Positions 44,641 to 53,706 of a DNA stretch of 64,000 nt are shown here, one piece after another. Both the position numbers and the translations under genes were made by a program. This DNA is from Desulfosudis oleivorans (GTDB lineage Bacteria > Desulfobacterota > Desulfobacteria > Desulfobacterales > SURF-7). The number at the start of each line of letters is the position of its first letter. The first letter of the stretch is position 1. The notes under the pieces are model-generated. The model was given only the letters and a program-made list of their open reading frames with translations, did not search any database and was not told the origin of the DNA. The DNA lies in the NCBI GenBank assembly GCA_020723305.1, contig DYJC01000007.1:62001-126000 (forward strand), in the 5' to 3' direction.

Positions 44641-46281
44641 TCATCCCAGGAATGGCCGTCTGAGGATCGTATCTTTTTGCCAGAGATTGTCGTTTCTCTC
44701 CGGGTATTCAATATTATAATGAAGGCCCCGGCTTTCCTTGCGATGCGTTGCACATGTGATAATCAAATCAGCAACCGTTGCAAGGTTCCGCAGCTCAATT
44801 AAATCCGATGTGATCTTAAAATCCCAATAATAATCATGTATTTCTTTTAAAATAATTTCAATGCGACGTTTTGCCCTCTCCAGCCGTTTATCCGAACGGA
44901 CAATTCCCACATAGTTCCACATCAGACGCCTGATCTCATCCCAATTATGACTGACCATAATCTGCTCATCGCTGTCTGTTGTGCTCATTTCATCCCAGGG
45001 AGAGATAACCGGAAAGTTGAACTGAAATTTTTTCAGGTCTTCCATGGCAGCCGCCGCAGCTCTATGGGAATAAACCAGTGCTTCCAGCAAAGAATTGCTG
45101 GCAAGCCTGTTTGCACCATGCAACCCTGTGCAGGCAGCCTCCCCGACAGCATAAAGATGCCTGATATCCGTACGTCCTTCCATATCCGTTGTAACACCTC
45201 CACAAATATAGTGAGCAGCCGGCACAACCGGAAGGGGTTCTTGGGTCATATCAAAACCAAACTGTAATGCCTTCTGGTACAAATTCGGAAATCTGTTTTT
45301 AATAAATGCCTCCCCTTTATGGGAAATATCCAGGAATACAGACTCATCTCCGCTTTTCTTCAACTCCGTATCAATCGCCCTTGCAACAACATCCCGGCAG
45401 GCAAGATCCTTGAGCGGATCATATTTTTCCATAAACGGCTTGCCTTGTGAGTCAATCAATCTGCCCCCTTCACCACGAACTGCTTCCGATATTAAAAAAT
45501 TTTTGGCATCCGGATGATACAGACAGGTTGGATGGAATTGTACAAACTCAAGGTTAGCAACTGTAGTGCCGGCCCGATATCCCATTGCGATCCCGTCACC
45601 GGTTGCGATATCGGGGTTGCTTGTATACAGGTAAACCTTTCCTGCGCCTCCTGTTGCAAGCAGGGTAATTTTTGAACAGAATGTTTTTACCCGACTTTGA
45701 GAACGATCAAATACATATGCCCCGCAACAATAATCCTCATGGGTTGTGGTCACAAACCCTCGTTTGACCCGGGTTGAACAGGTTATCAAATCAATGGCAA
45801 TATGATTTTCATATACAGTGATCCGATTATTTTTCTTGATTTGAGAAATCAGGGCCCGCTCCACTGCCTCTCCTGTCATATCCTGAGCATGCACAATCCG
45901 ATTCTGGGAATGTCCGCCTTCACGCCCGAGATCGAGATTTTCCAAATTTGGAATGCTGCTATCCTGTGCTGATTTTGTATTGAATTGTACTCCAAACTCA
46001 ATCAGCTCTCGAATCCTTGCGGGTCCGTCTTTCACAACCATGGCAACCACATCCGGATCGCATAGCCCGTCTCCGGATTTTAAGGTGTCATCGATATGAG
46101 CATCGTATGAATCCGGTTTATCAAATACAGAAGCAATGCCGCCTTGCGCATAATTTGTATTGCTCTCGGTAGCACTTTTTTTTGTAACCAGGGCAACTGT
46201 TCCAACTTTTGCAACCTTGAGCGCGAACATCAGGCCCGCAACTCCGCTTCCAATAATTAAAAAATCAGATTCTATCTTCAT
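44641..46281 (-). CDS. nadB: L-aspartate oxidase (NAD biosynthesis)
   Basis: 546-aa FAD enzyme that oxidises aspartate to iminoaspartate for quinolinate synthesis. An N-terminal FAD-binding IIGSGVAGLMFAL, then ESNTNYAQGGIASV, GREGGHSQNRIVHA, the SEAVRGEGG active-site segment and GLHGANRLASNSLLEAL. I chose ATG 46281, which has AGGG seven bases upstream, over a slightly earlier in-frame start. It converges on ubiE with a 3-base gap. Confidence 0.94.
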   Translation of the reverse strand: MKIESDFLIIGSGVAGLMFALKVAKVGTVALVTKKSATESNTNYAQGGIASVFDKPDSYDAHIDDTLKSGDGLCDPDVVAMVVKDGPARIRELIEFGVQFNTKSAQDSSIPNLENLDLGREGGHSQNRIVHAQDMTGEAVERALISQIKKNNRITVYENHIAIDLITCSTRVKRGFVTTTHEDYCCGAYVFDRSQSRVKTFCSKITLLATGGAGKVYLYTSNPDIATGDGIAMGYRAGTTVANLEFVQFHPTCLYHPDAKNFLISEAVRGEGGRLIDSQGKPFMEKYDPLKDLACRDVVARAIDTELKKSGDESVFLDISHKGEAFIKNRFPNLYQKALQFGFDMTQEPLPVVPAAHYICGGVTTDMEGRTDIRHLYAVGEAACTGLHGANRLASNSLLEALVYSHRAAAAAMEDLKKFQFNFPVISPWDEMSTTDSDEQIMVSHNWDEIRRLMWNYVGIVRSDKRLERAKRRIEIILKEIHDYYWDFKITSDLIELRNLATVADLIITCATHRKESRGLHYNIEYPERNDNLWQKDTILRRPFLG

Positions 46282-46333
46282 ATTTTTCCCTGACATTTCA
46301 GTTTATGGGTAACTGCAATCCGGCCTTTTACAC

Positions 46334-46972
46334 TTAAATCAAAGATGACTGTCTTCGCTTTCTTTTTGTACGATATCCAATCAGAAACCCGAAACAAAGG
46401 ACCCCGGCGCCCAATAATCCGATTTGAATATTTCTTTGCAGCAACAACCTGTTTAATTCCGTTACTCTCCTGGTTTGTTTTTCCAGTTTCTGAGTCACCT
46501 CCTTGTATCTGGATTGTAATTCCAAAAAATCAGCTGACTCTTTTTTCAAAATTTCATAACGATTCGAAATTTCATTCAAAGATTCCGAGACTCGGTTGAG
46601 CTCCTCAATCTGTTTTTTCTTCTCTTCGTCATTCATTATATCTGCTTCTTCCATAGCAGATGCACGTATGAGAAGTTTATCATATTTTTCCTGCAACTCT
46701 CCCAATATCAGATCACTTGGAATATCCGGAGATATATAGCGACTTAAGAGCCATCCTTCTTTCCCGCTGGTCGAACGGACACGGCTCCAATCTTTACCAG
46801 GTTCCAAAACCTCAACCTCGTTTCCAGACTCAATCATCTGTATCACCCTGTGTTCCAGAGAGGGCCCGGTTCTGAGCGTTACCTTCACAACATCACCCAC
46901 ATACATCTTTTCCGCATATACATCACAGGTTAAAGCGATCATAAGCAACCCGGCAATAGCAAAATATCTCAT
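46334..46972 (-). CDS. SH3-domain membrane-anchored protein (YgiM/TIGR04211-like)
   Basis: 212 aa from ATG 46972, which has GGAGA upstream; an earlier in-frame start is weaker. Signal peptide to about residue 20, then a bacterial SH3 domain (about 22-85, VTLRTGPSLEHRVIQMIESG), then a long coiled coil (about 95-180) and one C-terminal membrane helix (about 187-206) with a basic tail. The order matches the YgiM-type family. Peptidoglycan-related function is inferred from the SH3 domain. Confidence 0.87.
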   Translation of the reverse strand: MRYFAIAGLLMIALTCDVYAEKMYVGDVVKVTLRTGPSLEHRVIQMIESGNEVEVLEPGKDWSRVRSTSGKEGWLLSRYISPDIPSDLILGELQEKYDKLLIRASAMEEADIMNDEEKKKQIEELNRVSESLNEISNRYEILKKESADFLELQSRYKEVTQKLEKQTRRVTELNRLLLQRNIQIGLLGAGVLCFGFLIGYRTKRKRRQSSLI

Positions 46973-47166
46973 TGAATCATCTCCATTATAATAGCATTTA
47001 ACGATCATATTTTTAATATATGATGCGGAAGAACCATTTCTGTCAATAATTTCTTTTAAATTTTCAACCGTTATGTTATTTATTCTCTCAATGGAAACGA
47101 TTATTCAAAATATTAAATAACATGGAAACCTTTTCCATCTAAAGGATTCAGCGCAGGAACAGATAC

Positions 47167-47595
47167 ATGATTGCATTTGATTTACAATGTGAAAGCGGGC
47201 ATTCATTTGAAGGCTGGTTTGAAAACAGCGACACGTTTGATGAGCAAAAAGAAAAAGGACTGGTCACATGCCCTGTTTGCAACAGTGCCTCAGTTACCAA
47301 AGCACTGAGTCGCTTTGGCATTGTAAAATCAAACAACACCTCAAAAGGGGTAGAGATCAATCCACAAACCGTATTGGATAACATCAGTAAAAAAATTTAT
47401 GACTTTGTTGAAAAAAACTTTGATGATGTGGGGGCTGATTTTACCAAAGAGGCATTAAAAATTCATTATGGTGTATCTGAGCCCAGAAATATAAAAGGAG
47501 TGTCCAGCAAAGAAGAAGAAAAACTGTTACGAGAAGAAGGAGTTGACTTTATTAAAGTACCAATCCCTGCTGAAAAAAATAATACTGACGTTTAA
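47167..47595 (+). CDS. DUF1178 family protein
   Basis: 142-aa conserved protein of unknown function. It starts MIAFDLQCESGHSFEGWF and has a CPVC zinc-type knuckle plus SVTKALSRF, both typical of the family. The C-terminal half is helical and charged. It lies in front of the cobT terminator hairpin. Confidence 0.9.
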   Translation: MIAFDLQCESGHSFEGWFENSDTFDEQKEKGLVTCPVCNSASVTKALSRFGIVKSNNTSKGVEINPQTVLDNISKKIYDFVEKNFDDVGADFTKEALKIHYGVSEPRNIKGVSSKEEEKLLREEGVDFIKVPIPAEKNNTDV

Positions 47596-47636
47596 ATTTT
47601 GCTCACACAATTTCACCCAAAAACAGTCATATTGAG

Positions 47637-47677
47637 AATCCGTGTTGCTCATCATAGGATCAAACACGGATTTTTTT
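47637..47677 (+). terminator. Rho-independent terminator after the DUF1178 gene
   Basis: A perfect 10-base stem (AATCCGTGTT against AACACGGATT) with a 16-base loop ends in a T-run of seven. It separates DUF1178 from cobT; the cobT ribosome site lies just after it. Confidence 0.8.
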
Positions 47678-47699
47678 AAGATTGAATAAGGAGCAAAGA

Positions 47700-48761
47700 A
47701 TGAATCTGCTTGAGAAAAAAATTGCAGCTATCCGAGAACCGGATAAAACAGTATATGAACAGGCAAAGGAAAGACTGAGACAACAAGCCCGACCTGCTGG
47801 AAGCCTGGGAATTCTGGAAGATGTCGGAGCCAGACTTGCCGGAATATTCGGTACCCTGGATGTCCGGCTGAAACATAAAATTATTGTTACCTGTGCCGGT
47901 GATCATGGGATCTGTGAAGAAGGAGTCAGTCTTTTCCCGTCTGAAGTGACAAGCCAGATGGTGTATAATTTTGTAAATTCCGGTGCATCGATCAATGTTC
48001 TTGCTCAACATGCCAATGCACGGGTGAAGGTTGCGGATCTGGGTGTCAATCATGACTTCCCGTCAGATCTGCCGATTTTTCACAAAAAAATAGGCAAAGG
48101 TACGCGAAACTTTTCAAAAGGCCCTGCCATGACCCGGAAAGAAGCCATACAGAGCGTTGAATCCGGGATTGAAATCATTGATGAACTGGTAAAAAAAGAA
48201 ACAGTTGATCTGCTTGGAACAGGGGATATGGGGATCGGCAACACAACGCCGTCAACAGCCATCATTGCCTGTTTCTCCAATCAGCCGGTTTCACAATTAT
48301 GCGGACGCGGGACCGGTATTGATGACAAAGGCCTTGCCCAAAAAATCGTAGCGATTGAAAAAGGACTTGTCTGCAATTCCCCCAATCCGGATGATCCTAT
48401 CGATGTTCTTTCCAAAGTCGGCGGATTTGAAATCGGCGGACTTGCCGGTCTGGTGATCGGCGCTGCGGCAAATAACATTCCGGTACTATGCGATGGACTC
48501 ATTTCCACAGCAGGAGCGCTAATCGCTTGCAGGCTGGCACCCATAGCCCGCCACTATCTCTTTGCCAGCCATAAATCCGTTGAGGTAGGCCATAAATTTA
48601 TGCTTAAAGAGCTGAATCTTGAACCTCTTTTAGATTTACAATTCAGATTGGGTGAAGGTACCGGCGCCGCCCTTGCCATGGAATTGCTGGATGCCGCCAC
48701 CAGAATCCTGATTGACATTAAAACATTTGAAGAAGTGGCTATCGCAGACGCACAGGAATAG
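47700..48761 (+). CDS. cobT: Nicotinate-nucleotide--dimethylbenzimidazole phosphoribosyltransferase
   Basis: 353-aa enzyme that activates the cobamide lower ligand. The catalytic region DLLGTGDMGIGNTTPSTAI and the terminal Glu in LRLGEGTGAAL are present, with the VTCAGDHGICEEGVS substrate segment near residue 75. Start ATG 47700, with AAGGAG six bases before it. It is 29 kb away from the other cobamide genes but would serve the same pathway (CobS uses its product). Confidence 0.94.
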   Translation: MNLLEKKIAAIREPDKTVYEQAKERLRQQARPAGSLGILEDVGARLAGIFGTLDVRLKHKIIVTCAGDHGICEEGVSLFPSEVTSQMVYNFVNSGASINVLAQHANARVKVADLGVNHDFPSDLPIFHKKIGKGTRNFSKGPAMTRKEAIQSVESGIEIIDELVKKETVDLLGTGDMGIGNTTPSTAIIACFSNQPVSQLCGRGTGIDDKGLAQKIVAIEKGLVCNSPNPDDPIDVLSKVGGFEIGGLAGLVIGAAANNIPVLCDGLISTAGALIACRLAPIARHYLFASHKSVEVGHKFMLKELNLEPLLDLQFRLGEGTGAALAMELLDAATRILIDIKTFEEVAIADAQE

Positions 48762-48770
48762 AATACATCT

Positions 48771-48892
48771 GAGCCAATTTCAAAACGATTAAAAAGCGTC
48801 ACACCGGCGAAGGTCAGTGCCCAAAAAAGAGCCGTAAATACTGGATTCTATTTTTCGCCGGAACTACAAAAATAGACTTTTGAAATTGGCTC
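48771..48892 (+). mobile_element. MITE-like element, copy B (122 bp)
   Basis: Same 15-bp perfect terminal inverted repeats as copy A, same length, about ten differences in 122 bases. An exact 4-bp duplication ATCT flanks it on both sides (48767-48770 and 48893-48896). It starts nine bases after the cobT stop and ends shortly before trmO. An artificial extension of the trmO frame into its right end was not accepted. Confidence 0.85.
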
Positions 48893-48924
48893 ATCTGGAA
48901 AACCGTCAACTCCGGGCTCGGAAA

Positions 48925-49632
48925 ATGAATTCAACTTTTCAACATATTGGAGTCATTCATTCATGTTTTACAGAGAAATTCGGTATTCCACGGCAGTCCG
49001 GACTGGTTACCGAAGCACCTGCGAAAATTGAAATTTTCCCTCCCTATAATCGAGAGGAGGCATTCCGAAAACTGGAAACATTTTCCCATATCTGGATTCT
49101 GTTTGTGTTTCATGACATAAAAACAAAAAATTGGAAATCGTGCGTTCGTCCGCCAAGACTGGGCGGGAATAAAAGAATCGGAGTTTTTGCAACCCGTTCC
49201 GGGTTTCGGCCGAACCAAATCGGATTGTCTGCGGTAAGGCTGCTGAATATCACCAAAGAGGATTCCTGTATAAGACTGATGATACAAGGAGGAGATTTTC
49301 TGGATCAAACCCCGGTTCTGGATATCAAACCCTATCTTCCCTATGCAGATGTAATACCTTCTGCTACTGGTGGGTTTGCCACCGAAAGGCCAAAATCAAA
49401 AATGAGGATTGAATTTACTCCAAAAGCCCTCTCCACCTGTATTGAAAAAGAAAAACAAGGCTACCCCGGCTTTTGTGAACTGATCGTCCAAACTCTGTCA
49501 AGTGATCCACGGCCTGCCTATTATTCTCAAAGACCCATTCGAAAAAAATTTGGAGTAAAACTCTATCAATTTGATATCCGGTGGGAGATCATGGATGATC
49601 ATATCCTTGTCAATGAAATTGACAATTGCTGA
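48925..49632 (+). CDS. trmO: tRNA (N6-threonylcarbamoyladenosine37-N6)-methyltransferase TrmO
   Basis: 235-aa TsaA/TrmO-family methyltransferase of tRNA adenosine 37. FQHIGVIHSCFTEKFGIPRQ, then FSHIWILFVFHD, PPRLGGNKRIGVFATRSGFRPNQIGLS and LDIKPYLPY are family motifs. The C-terminal quarter (about 170-235) has the usual extension. I start at ATG 48925; a longer frame would begin inside the repeat element. Confidence 0.9.
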   Translation: MNSTFQHIGVIHSCFTEKFGIPRQSGLVTEAPAKIEIFPPYNREEAFRKLETFSHIWILFVFHDIKTKNWKSCVRPPRLGGNKRIGVFATRSGFRPNQIGLSAVRLLNITKEDSCIRLMIQGGDFLDQTPVLDIKPYLPYADVIPSATGGFATERPKSKMRIEFTPKALSTCIEKEKQGYPGFCELIVQTLSSDPRPAYYSQRPIRKKFGVKLYQFDIRWEIMDDHILVNEIDNC

Positions 49633-49650
49633 CCTGCCATGATCTCTTCT

Positions 49651-49926
49651 TCAGCGCCAGCGGAAACTGCTGATGAGCAGCAATATTACACCGACAACAA
49701 TAAATATCAGATAGAGCGGTGAGGTAATGATATAATCCGCAATTTTAAATATGAACTCGGATGATATCCCATCGATCCAGGAAACAATATTCTTATCCAG
49801 GACATCCATAAGCAAAATCGTTTTATAGGTTGCTTTTGGCCCCATAACCGAAGAGATAGCCTGGTACCCGAAAACGAGTCCAGCGGCAATTAAAGATAAA
49901 ACACCGGCAATCGCAAACTTTGACAT
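49651..49926 (-). CDS. Small two-helix membrane protein, hypothetical
   Basis: 91 aa from ATG 49926, with AAGGTG upstream. Two hydrophobic segments (about 4-24 and 70-89) flank a polar middle (VDVLDKNIVSWIDGISSEF). No family recognised. Convergent with trmO. Confidence 0.65.
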   Translation of the reverse strand: MSKFAIAGVLSLIAAGLVFGYQAISSVMGPKATYKTILLMDVLDKNIVSWIDGISSEFIFKIADYIITSPLYLIFIVVGVILLLISSFRWR

Positions 49927-50208
49927 AGATGGCACCTTTTCAATTTGAAAAAATTTTTCCCCCGGCTTTGTTATCAATAAAATCAGCGCACAGGATTGAC
50001 TCCCTGCTTTTTTCCATATCATCACCTAAAAGCCAAAGCAAATCAATCTGAATTTATGACAATGAAAAGATATCATCGATACCGATAGTTGTGACGATTT
50101 GATTTTTTTTTAAATCTTTTTTTATCCGTGATTTGCTTGACACACATTTCCTGTTGATGCATAGTCCAAATCGAAACCCCCGACAAAAGATAAATAAAGG
50201 GCATCTGC

Positions 50209-52467
50209 ATGAATAATTCTAATATAGTCGCTGATGCAATTGGCGCCATCGTTGTAATGAACACTGCTATTACGAATATGCGATTATACCCCGCAACCAG
50301 TGAAATCATCAAAAAAACCTTGGATCGTGTCAATCAATCTTTTGTAAAGCTGTTCGATCTCTGTGATACTGTTCCGTTTGCGGAATCGGAAAAGCAACTC
50401 CTTGTCTGTGGTCAGCCCCTTGCGGAAGCTGAAATGAAAAAGCCTCAGGTTGTGTCATTTCTAGAAATGCTGTTGAATTTCGGACTCAAAAGCGTGGAAT
50501 TTCAAAAAGGATTGGAAACAAATGAATTACTATCATTTCTAGAAATTATGGGTCAAAAACCAAAAGAGATTGAAACCAGGGGAGGACTAAAACAGATTTT
50601 TCAACAGCGCCATATCCAGCATATCCTTCTGGATCAAAAAGTATATGTTGCACTGGATAAGGATAAACAACTCCTCTCCGGCGTAAAAATCAAAGATCAG
50701 GACATTGTTCGCTACCTCACAGGCCAGTCTGATTCAGATGCCATTGACCTGAATGAGCTCCATAAGCTGACCCGGAACCCGGACTGGGTCACACAAATTT
50801 TCAAATTGGGGATTCAGCATCACAAAGAGGAGAAAGGGGGAGGAATCGCGGGAAATGTTTCTGAAACCGCCCTGAAACTGATTGACTCACTGGATGCCAT
50901 CACCGATAGGACAGACAGGAAAAAAATGTCGGAAACCATTTCCAGCACAATCGCAGATATGGATGAGAATATCATTGGCAAGCTTTTGCTGCAAAAACTG
51001 GATCGGGTTCTGGATGGAGAACTTATCAGTCATGTGATTGCAAAACTGGACGATGAAAAATTTAAAACGCTTGCATTGAGAATGAAGCAGCTTTCCGAAC
51101 CGTCTGAGCTTGAAAAAGGGGATGCTAAAAATCAGAAAAGTGATCTGATTTCCCAAACCTACAACATGATGATGGCATCGGAAACCGGGAAACGGCTGAA
51201 ACAAGGCATTCAGGAAAAACTGGAGCAGGAAAAAAATCAATCAAAGGAGTGGTTCAGCCATCTCAAATCCGGTTTAAGCTCAATTTTAAAAGGCGAAAAA
51301 GAGCCGTTTCTGGACGACGAGTTGATGAAAAAACTCCCAACCGCTGTTGACCAGCTGTATGCCAATAAAAAAATAAATACAGCCGAGGGCATCATTGATA
51401 ATGCTTTTATTGCACTGAGTGATAAAAATGCTGATGTCTGCCACGCTGCTTTAAAATCCATTGCTGAAACCATGGGGAAAATGTATGAAAAAAACAGGCT
51501 CGACGATCTATTGAGGATTTCCAATAAACTGGTCCCATGGATCAAATCCACTTCACAGCTTTCGCCTCATGATGAACTGCTTTACACCCAACTCAAAAAC
51601 CTCACGAAAAAGCTGATCCATGAAACGCGATTTTCAGACTGCAATCACATCCTTGAAACCCTCAACCTCATTGCCAGCGGAAGACTCCAAAAAAGCACCT
51701 CAACATTGACACTGTCCGGAAAAATATTGGAAGAAATTTCCGCTCAACCGGTCATTAAAAAATTTTTGGCTGACCTGAAAACAGATGATAAAAAAAGAAA
51801 AAAACAGATCACCTTCAGCCTTGCAACCCTTGGCTCTCCAGCGGTTGAAACGCTTCTGGATATCCTGAGGGAAAGTGCAGACGCCTATGAAAGAGGGGAT
51901 GTCATCTATGTTCTCTCAAAAATCGGACATCTGGAAATCTCAGCCATTACCGATCGCCTGAACATTGATCAACCCTGGTACTATATCCGGAACCTGATTC
52001 TGATTATCGGAAGAGTGGGCACAAGAGAGCATTTACCTGTTTTAAAACGATATCTGGAGCATACGGATTACCGTGTAAAAGAGGAGGTACTTACCGGGAT
52101 AATGACGATCGGAGGTGTGGAGGGCCGGCAGTATCTTTTTTCCATTCTGCCATCCATTGAAGACCCGCTGAAGATAAAAATCATTTCCAAAATCGGTGAA
52201 TTGAAAATTACCGAAGCCATACCTGTTCTTTTAAAAATGATTCAATCAAAGTCTTTTGCCGGTTCTGTCTTGAAAGATGAAATTGAAATCAAAATATGTC
52301 AGGCTTTAGGAAGAATCGGTTCCTTGGAAGCAGTTCCGGCGCTCAGAGAGATTGTCGAGCAAAAGGGGTTGTTACAAAGAAAAGCACACAATGAACCCGT
52401 AAAAGCTGCTGCAAAAAAAGCGATTGAGGCCATTATAAATGAAGCTTCTGAAAAAAAGAGCGCATAA
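50209..52467 (+). CDS. HEAT-repeat protein, hypothetical
   Basis: 752 aa. Helical throughout: an N-terminal half without clear repeats, then HEAT-like units from about residue 540 to the end (AVETLLDILRES, HLPVLKRYLEH and EAVPALREIVEQ). It is probably a scaffold protein. No enzymatic domain is seen, unlike the HEAT-receiver protein of the che operon, with which it shares only the repeat type. AAGGG precedes the ATG. Stop codon TAA touches copy D of the repeat element. Confidence 0.86.
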   Translation: MNNSNIVADAIGAIVVMNTAITNMRLYPATSEIIKKTLDRVNQSFVKLFDLCDTVPFAESEKQLLVCGQPLAEAEMKKPQVVSFLEMLLNFGLKSVEFQKGLETNELLSFLEIMGQKPKEIETRGGLKQIFQQRHIQHILLDQKVYVALDKDKQLLSGVKIKDQDIVRYLTGQSDSDAIDLNELHKLTRNPDWVTQIFKLGIQHHKEEKGGGIAGNVSETALKLIDSLDAITDRTDRKKMSETISSTIADMDENIIGKLLLQKLDRVLDGELISHVIAKLDDEKFKTLALRMKQLSEPSELEKGDAKNQKSDLISQTYNMMMASETGKRLKQGIQEKLEQEKNQSKEWFSHLKSGLSSILKGEKEPFLDDELMKKLPTAVDQLYANKKINTAEGIIDNAFIALSDKNADVCHAALKSIAETMGKMYEKNRLDDLLRISNKLVPWIKSTSQLSPHDELLYTQLKNLTKKLIHETRFSDCNHILETLNLIASGRLQKSTSTLTLSGKILEEISAQPVIKKFLADLKTDDKKRKKQITFSLATLGSPAVETLLDILRESADAYERGDVIYVLSKIGHLEISAITDRLNIDQPWYYIRNLILIIGRVGTREHLPVLKRYLEHTDYRVKEEVLTGIMTIGGVEGRQYLFSILPSIEDPLKIKIISKIGELKITEAIPVLLKMIQSKSFAGSVLKDEIEIKICQALGRIGSLEAVPALREIVEQKGLLQRKAHNEPVKAAAKKAIEAIINEASEKKSA

Positions 52468-52519
52468 GCCAATTTCAAAAGTCTGTTGTGATGCTTTTCA
52501 ACCGTTTTGAAATCGGCTC
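52466..52519 (+). mobile_element. MITE-like element, copy D, internally deleted (about 54 bp)
   Basis: It keeps both ends of the family (left GCCAATTTCAAAAGTCTGTTG, right CGTTTTGAAATCGGCTC) but has lost the middle. The first base is A instead of G, and no matching 4-bp duplication was found. The remaining arms form a 13-base hairpin between convergent genes, so it may now act as a terminator. It directly follows the HEAT-protein stop. Confidence 0.7.
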
Positions 52520-52536
52520 AATAAGATTGAAAGCCG

Positions 52537-53523
52537 TTATTTTTTGAGTTTCACTTCAACCCTTCGGTTCTTCTGTTTATTTGCCTTTCCCTTGTTGGGG
52601 GCAATCGGACTGCTTTCACCATATCCTTTTGTCTGAATCTGAAGTCCTTGAAGTTGATAACGCTTCACAAGATACTCTTTGACAGATGCTGCCCGCCTCT
52701 TGCTGAGCTTCATATTATATTTCGTGGGTCCATCTGAATCCGTGTGACCGTTTATCAGCAGTGTTTTCCCATCCAGGTTCATACTGACCAGTGCTTTCCC
52801 AAGCTCCAGAACCAGGGGAATCGAGCCTTTACGGATTTTGGATGAATCAAAATCAAACTCTATGTTCAGATATACACTATGACCCCCGCCATCCTTGCCC
52901 AGCCTTCTGGATATTCCTTCTGCGGTTGTTTCAAATCCATACCGGTTGTTGTTCTTCTCCTCTTTCGGCTTAAGAGATGCCGGCTGTAAAAGCTCATCTG
53001 AACCAAACACGATCATTTTTACCTTTTGTATATCCAGGTAGGCTTCTCGCCACCACTTGTTGTAACTGTCAAATTCCAGCACGGTCAGTTGGCTGGTTGG
53101 CTGGTCATGCCCGATATATTGGAGAAGGGTTGCGTCTGATGTCTTGATTTTTTCCCCATTCTTCATAGTAATCACCATGGCACCTTGATCATATGCAGCC
53201 AGCTCCGGATTCATCAATTCGATGGAATGGATTTTTTGGACAATCTGATCCCAGTCAAAAACATACTTGTTTTTATTCTGATGAAAAACAAGTGCGTCAA
53301 TGGACAGGGATTTAACCTGAACATACCGGTTTATCTTGGTGAACATTCCATCCGGCTCTGCGATTGCGCCATGAAGATCAGGAGTTATGATAACCGACCC
53401 GTCTCTCAGCAGTACGGAAATGCGATTGTGTTTCTTTTTCTCGGCAGCTTCCGCACAAACCAGTTGAATGATCCCCATGAATACCAATACCAGAAAGAAA
53501 CCGCTTTTTTTTATGATTTTCAT
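52537..53523 (-). CDS. OmpA-family outer-membrane/peptidoglycan-binding protein
   Basis: 328 aa from ATG 53523, with AGGGTGAGA before it and a strong signal peptide (MKIIKKSGFFLVLVFM...). The middle part (about 30-190) is an unrecognised beta-rich domain with conserved-looking VLEFDSYNKWW. The C-terminal OmpA domain (about 210-328) has NIEFDFDSSKI, LLINGHTDSDG, NMKLSKRRAASVKEYL and KQKNRRVEVKLK. It anchors to peptidoglycan. Repeat copies C and D flank the gene on both sides. Confidence 0.92.
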   Translation of the reverse strand: MKIIKKSGFFLVLVFMGIIQLVCAEAAEKKKHNRISVLLRDGSVIITPDLHGAIAEPDGMFTKINRYVQVKSLSIDALVFHQNKNKYVFDWDQIVQKIHSIELMNPELAAYDQGAMVITMKNGEKIKTSDATLLQYIGHDQPTSQLTVLEFDSYNKWWREAYLDIQKVKMIVFGSDELLQPASLKPKEEKNNNRYGFETTAEGISRRLGKDGGGHSVYLNIEFDFDSSKIRKGSIPLVLELGKALVSMNLDGKTLLINGHTDSDGPTKYNMKLSKRRAASVKEYLVKRYQLQGLQIQTKGYGESSPIAPNKGKANKQKNRRVEVKLKK

Positions 53524-53563
53524 TCTCACCCTTTTCATAGATGCCACCCAATACCATTCATGA

Positions 53564-53706
53564 GAGCCAATTTCAAAAGTCTGTTGTTGTAGTTCCGGCG
53601 AAAACTTGACACGCAGTGAAGCGTAGCGCTATCCAGTATTTTCGGCTCTTTTCTGGGCACTGACTTTCGCCGGTGTGACGCTTTTTAATAGTTTTGAAAT
53701 TGGCTC
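53564..53706 (-). mobile_element. MITE-like element, copy C (143 bp, reverse orientation)
   Basis: Same terminal inverted repeats and core in reverse orientation as copies A and B, with about 21 extra bases (TGACACGCAGTGAAGCGTAGC region) in the middle. An exact 4-bp ATGA duplication flanks it (53560-53563 and 53707-53710). Its right end lies on the stop of pepP: TGA is formed across the junction, and the same stop would have existed before insertion. Confidence 0.85.

Noticed and set aside
48880-48924. Extended start of trmO inside the repeat element
   Set aside because: The extra residues come from the repeat's terminal inverted repeat. ATG 48925 matches the family N terminus.
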